A DNA stretch of 44,386 nt from Candidatus Accumulibacter sp. 66-26 (lineage in GTDB: Bacteria; Pseudomonadota; Gammaproteobacteria; Burkholderiales; Rhodocyclaceae), in assembly GCA_001897745.1 (NCBI GenBank), contig MKUH01000042.1, forward strand, positions 1 to 44,386. The letters run 5' to 3'. Shown here one piece after another: positions 44,326 to 44,386 of the stretch. The notes under the pieces are model-generated. The model worked only from the letters and a program-made list of their open reading frames with translations. It had not been told where the DNA came from and did no database searches. Made by a program: the position numbers and the translations under genes. Positions within the stretch are counted from its first letter, which is position 1. Each line of letters opens with the position of its first letter.

Positions 44326-44386
44326 GAAAACTGCCTACTCTTCTGAATTAAAAAGCGAATCTTGATTGTCAACGCTATTTTTCTTG

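Noticed and set aside
44312-44365. 17-codon ORF overlapping the DUF294 stop
   Set aside because: Too short, inside the repeat, and without family evidence; it may be part of the inserted element.

Overview
The window looks like chromosome of a high-GC betaproteobacterium, most likely Rhodocyclales. I infer this from the gene order mltG-tmk-holB-pilZ-tatD, the TamA/TamB pair, the SbtA/LysR pair and the strong G/C third-position bias; no rRNA or other marker gene is present to confirm it. It falls into two parts. Positions 1 to about 11,480 are an accessory region of visibly lower GC, with metal-resistance, signalling, plasmid-type and unrecognised genes. Positions 11,490 to 44,315 are mostly core genes of very high GC.

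Accessory region: the end of an RND heavy-metal efflux pump (1-96) is followed by a copper P1B-type ATPase with N-terminal YHS and heavy-metal-binding modules (106-2406). Next comes a stretch of small or orphan genes: a decayed exported-peptide gene (2605), an unknown helical protein (2803), an orphan FlgB-like flagellar rod protein with a His-rich N-terminal extension (3194), a small exported His-containing protein (3979), a Cys-rich ORF (4307), and a membrane HD-GYP c-di-GMP phosphodiesterase (4575). A YHS-type ORF overlaps the HD-GYP gene. DUF2933 and ICMT-family membrane protein genes follow. On the minus strand are CopK (7260) and a CzcE-family protein (7652). Then come a protein joining a helix-hairpin-helix region to a PD-(D/E)XK-like nuclease (8220) and a KfrA-type coiled-coil DNA-binding protein with a palindromic operator candidate (9830). 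A gene-poor stretch (10,907-11,490) carries a 33-bp sequence that recurs, inverted, at the far right end of the window.

Core region: a DnaQ-like exonuclease/GIY-YIG fusion (11,491); a tightly overlapping minus-strand operon mltG-tmk-holB-pilZ-tatD-ankyrin; ygfZ and an NRDE-family gene; a minus-strand L,D-transpeptidase, tadA and an unknown gene; a Tat-exported PhoX-type phosphatase; an acyl-CoA ligase; a zinc ABC importer operon (small membrane ORF, znuC, znuB, znuA) followed by an OmpA-like lipoprotein; an NhaD-type antiporter; a CorC/HlyC-type membrane protein with phospholipase A; the membrane protein family misnamed 'site-specific recombinase' with a LapA-domain protein; tamA and tamB; a bicarbonate transporter SbtA with a divergent LysR regulator; and a CBS/DUF294 nucleotidyltransferase that looks cut short at the repeat at 44,293.

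The main leads are: (i) the 33-bp repeat that coincides with truncation of the DUF294 gene; (ii) the copper island's unusual mix of flagellar, c-di-GMP and metal-binding genes; (iii) a duplicated leader plus signal-peptide module; (iv) the HhH plus nuclease protein beside a KfrA-like regulator. None of these was tested by a database search here.
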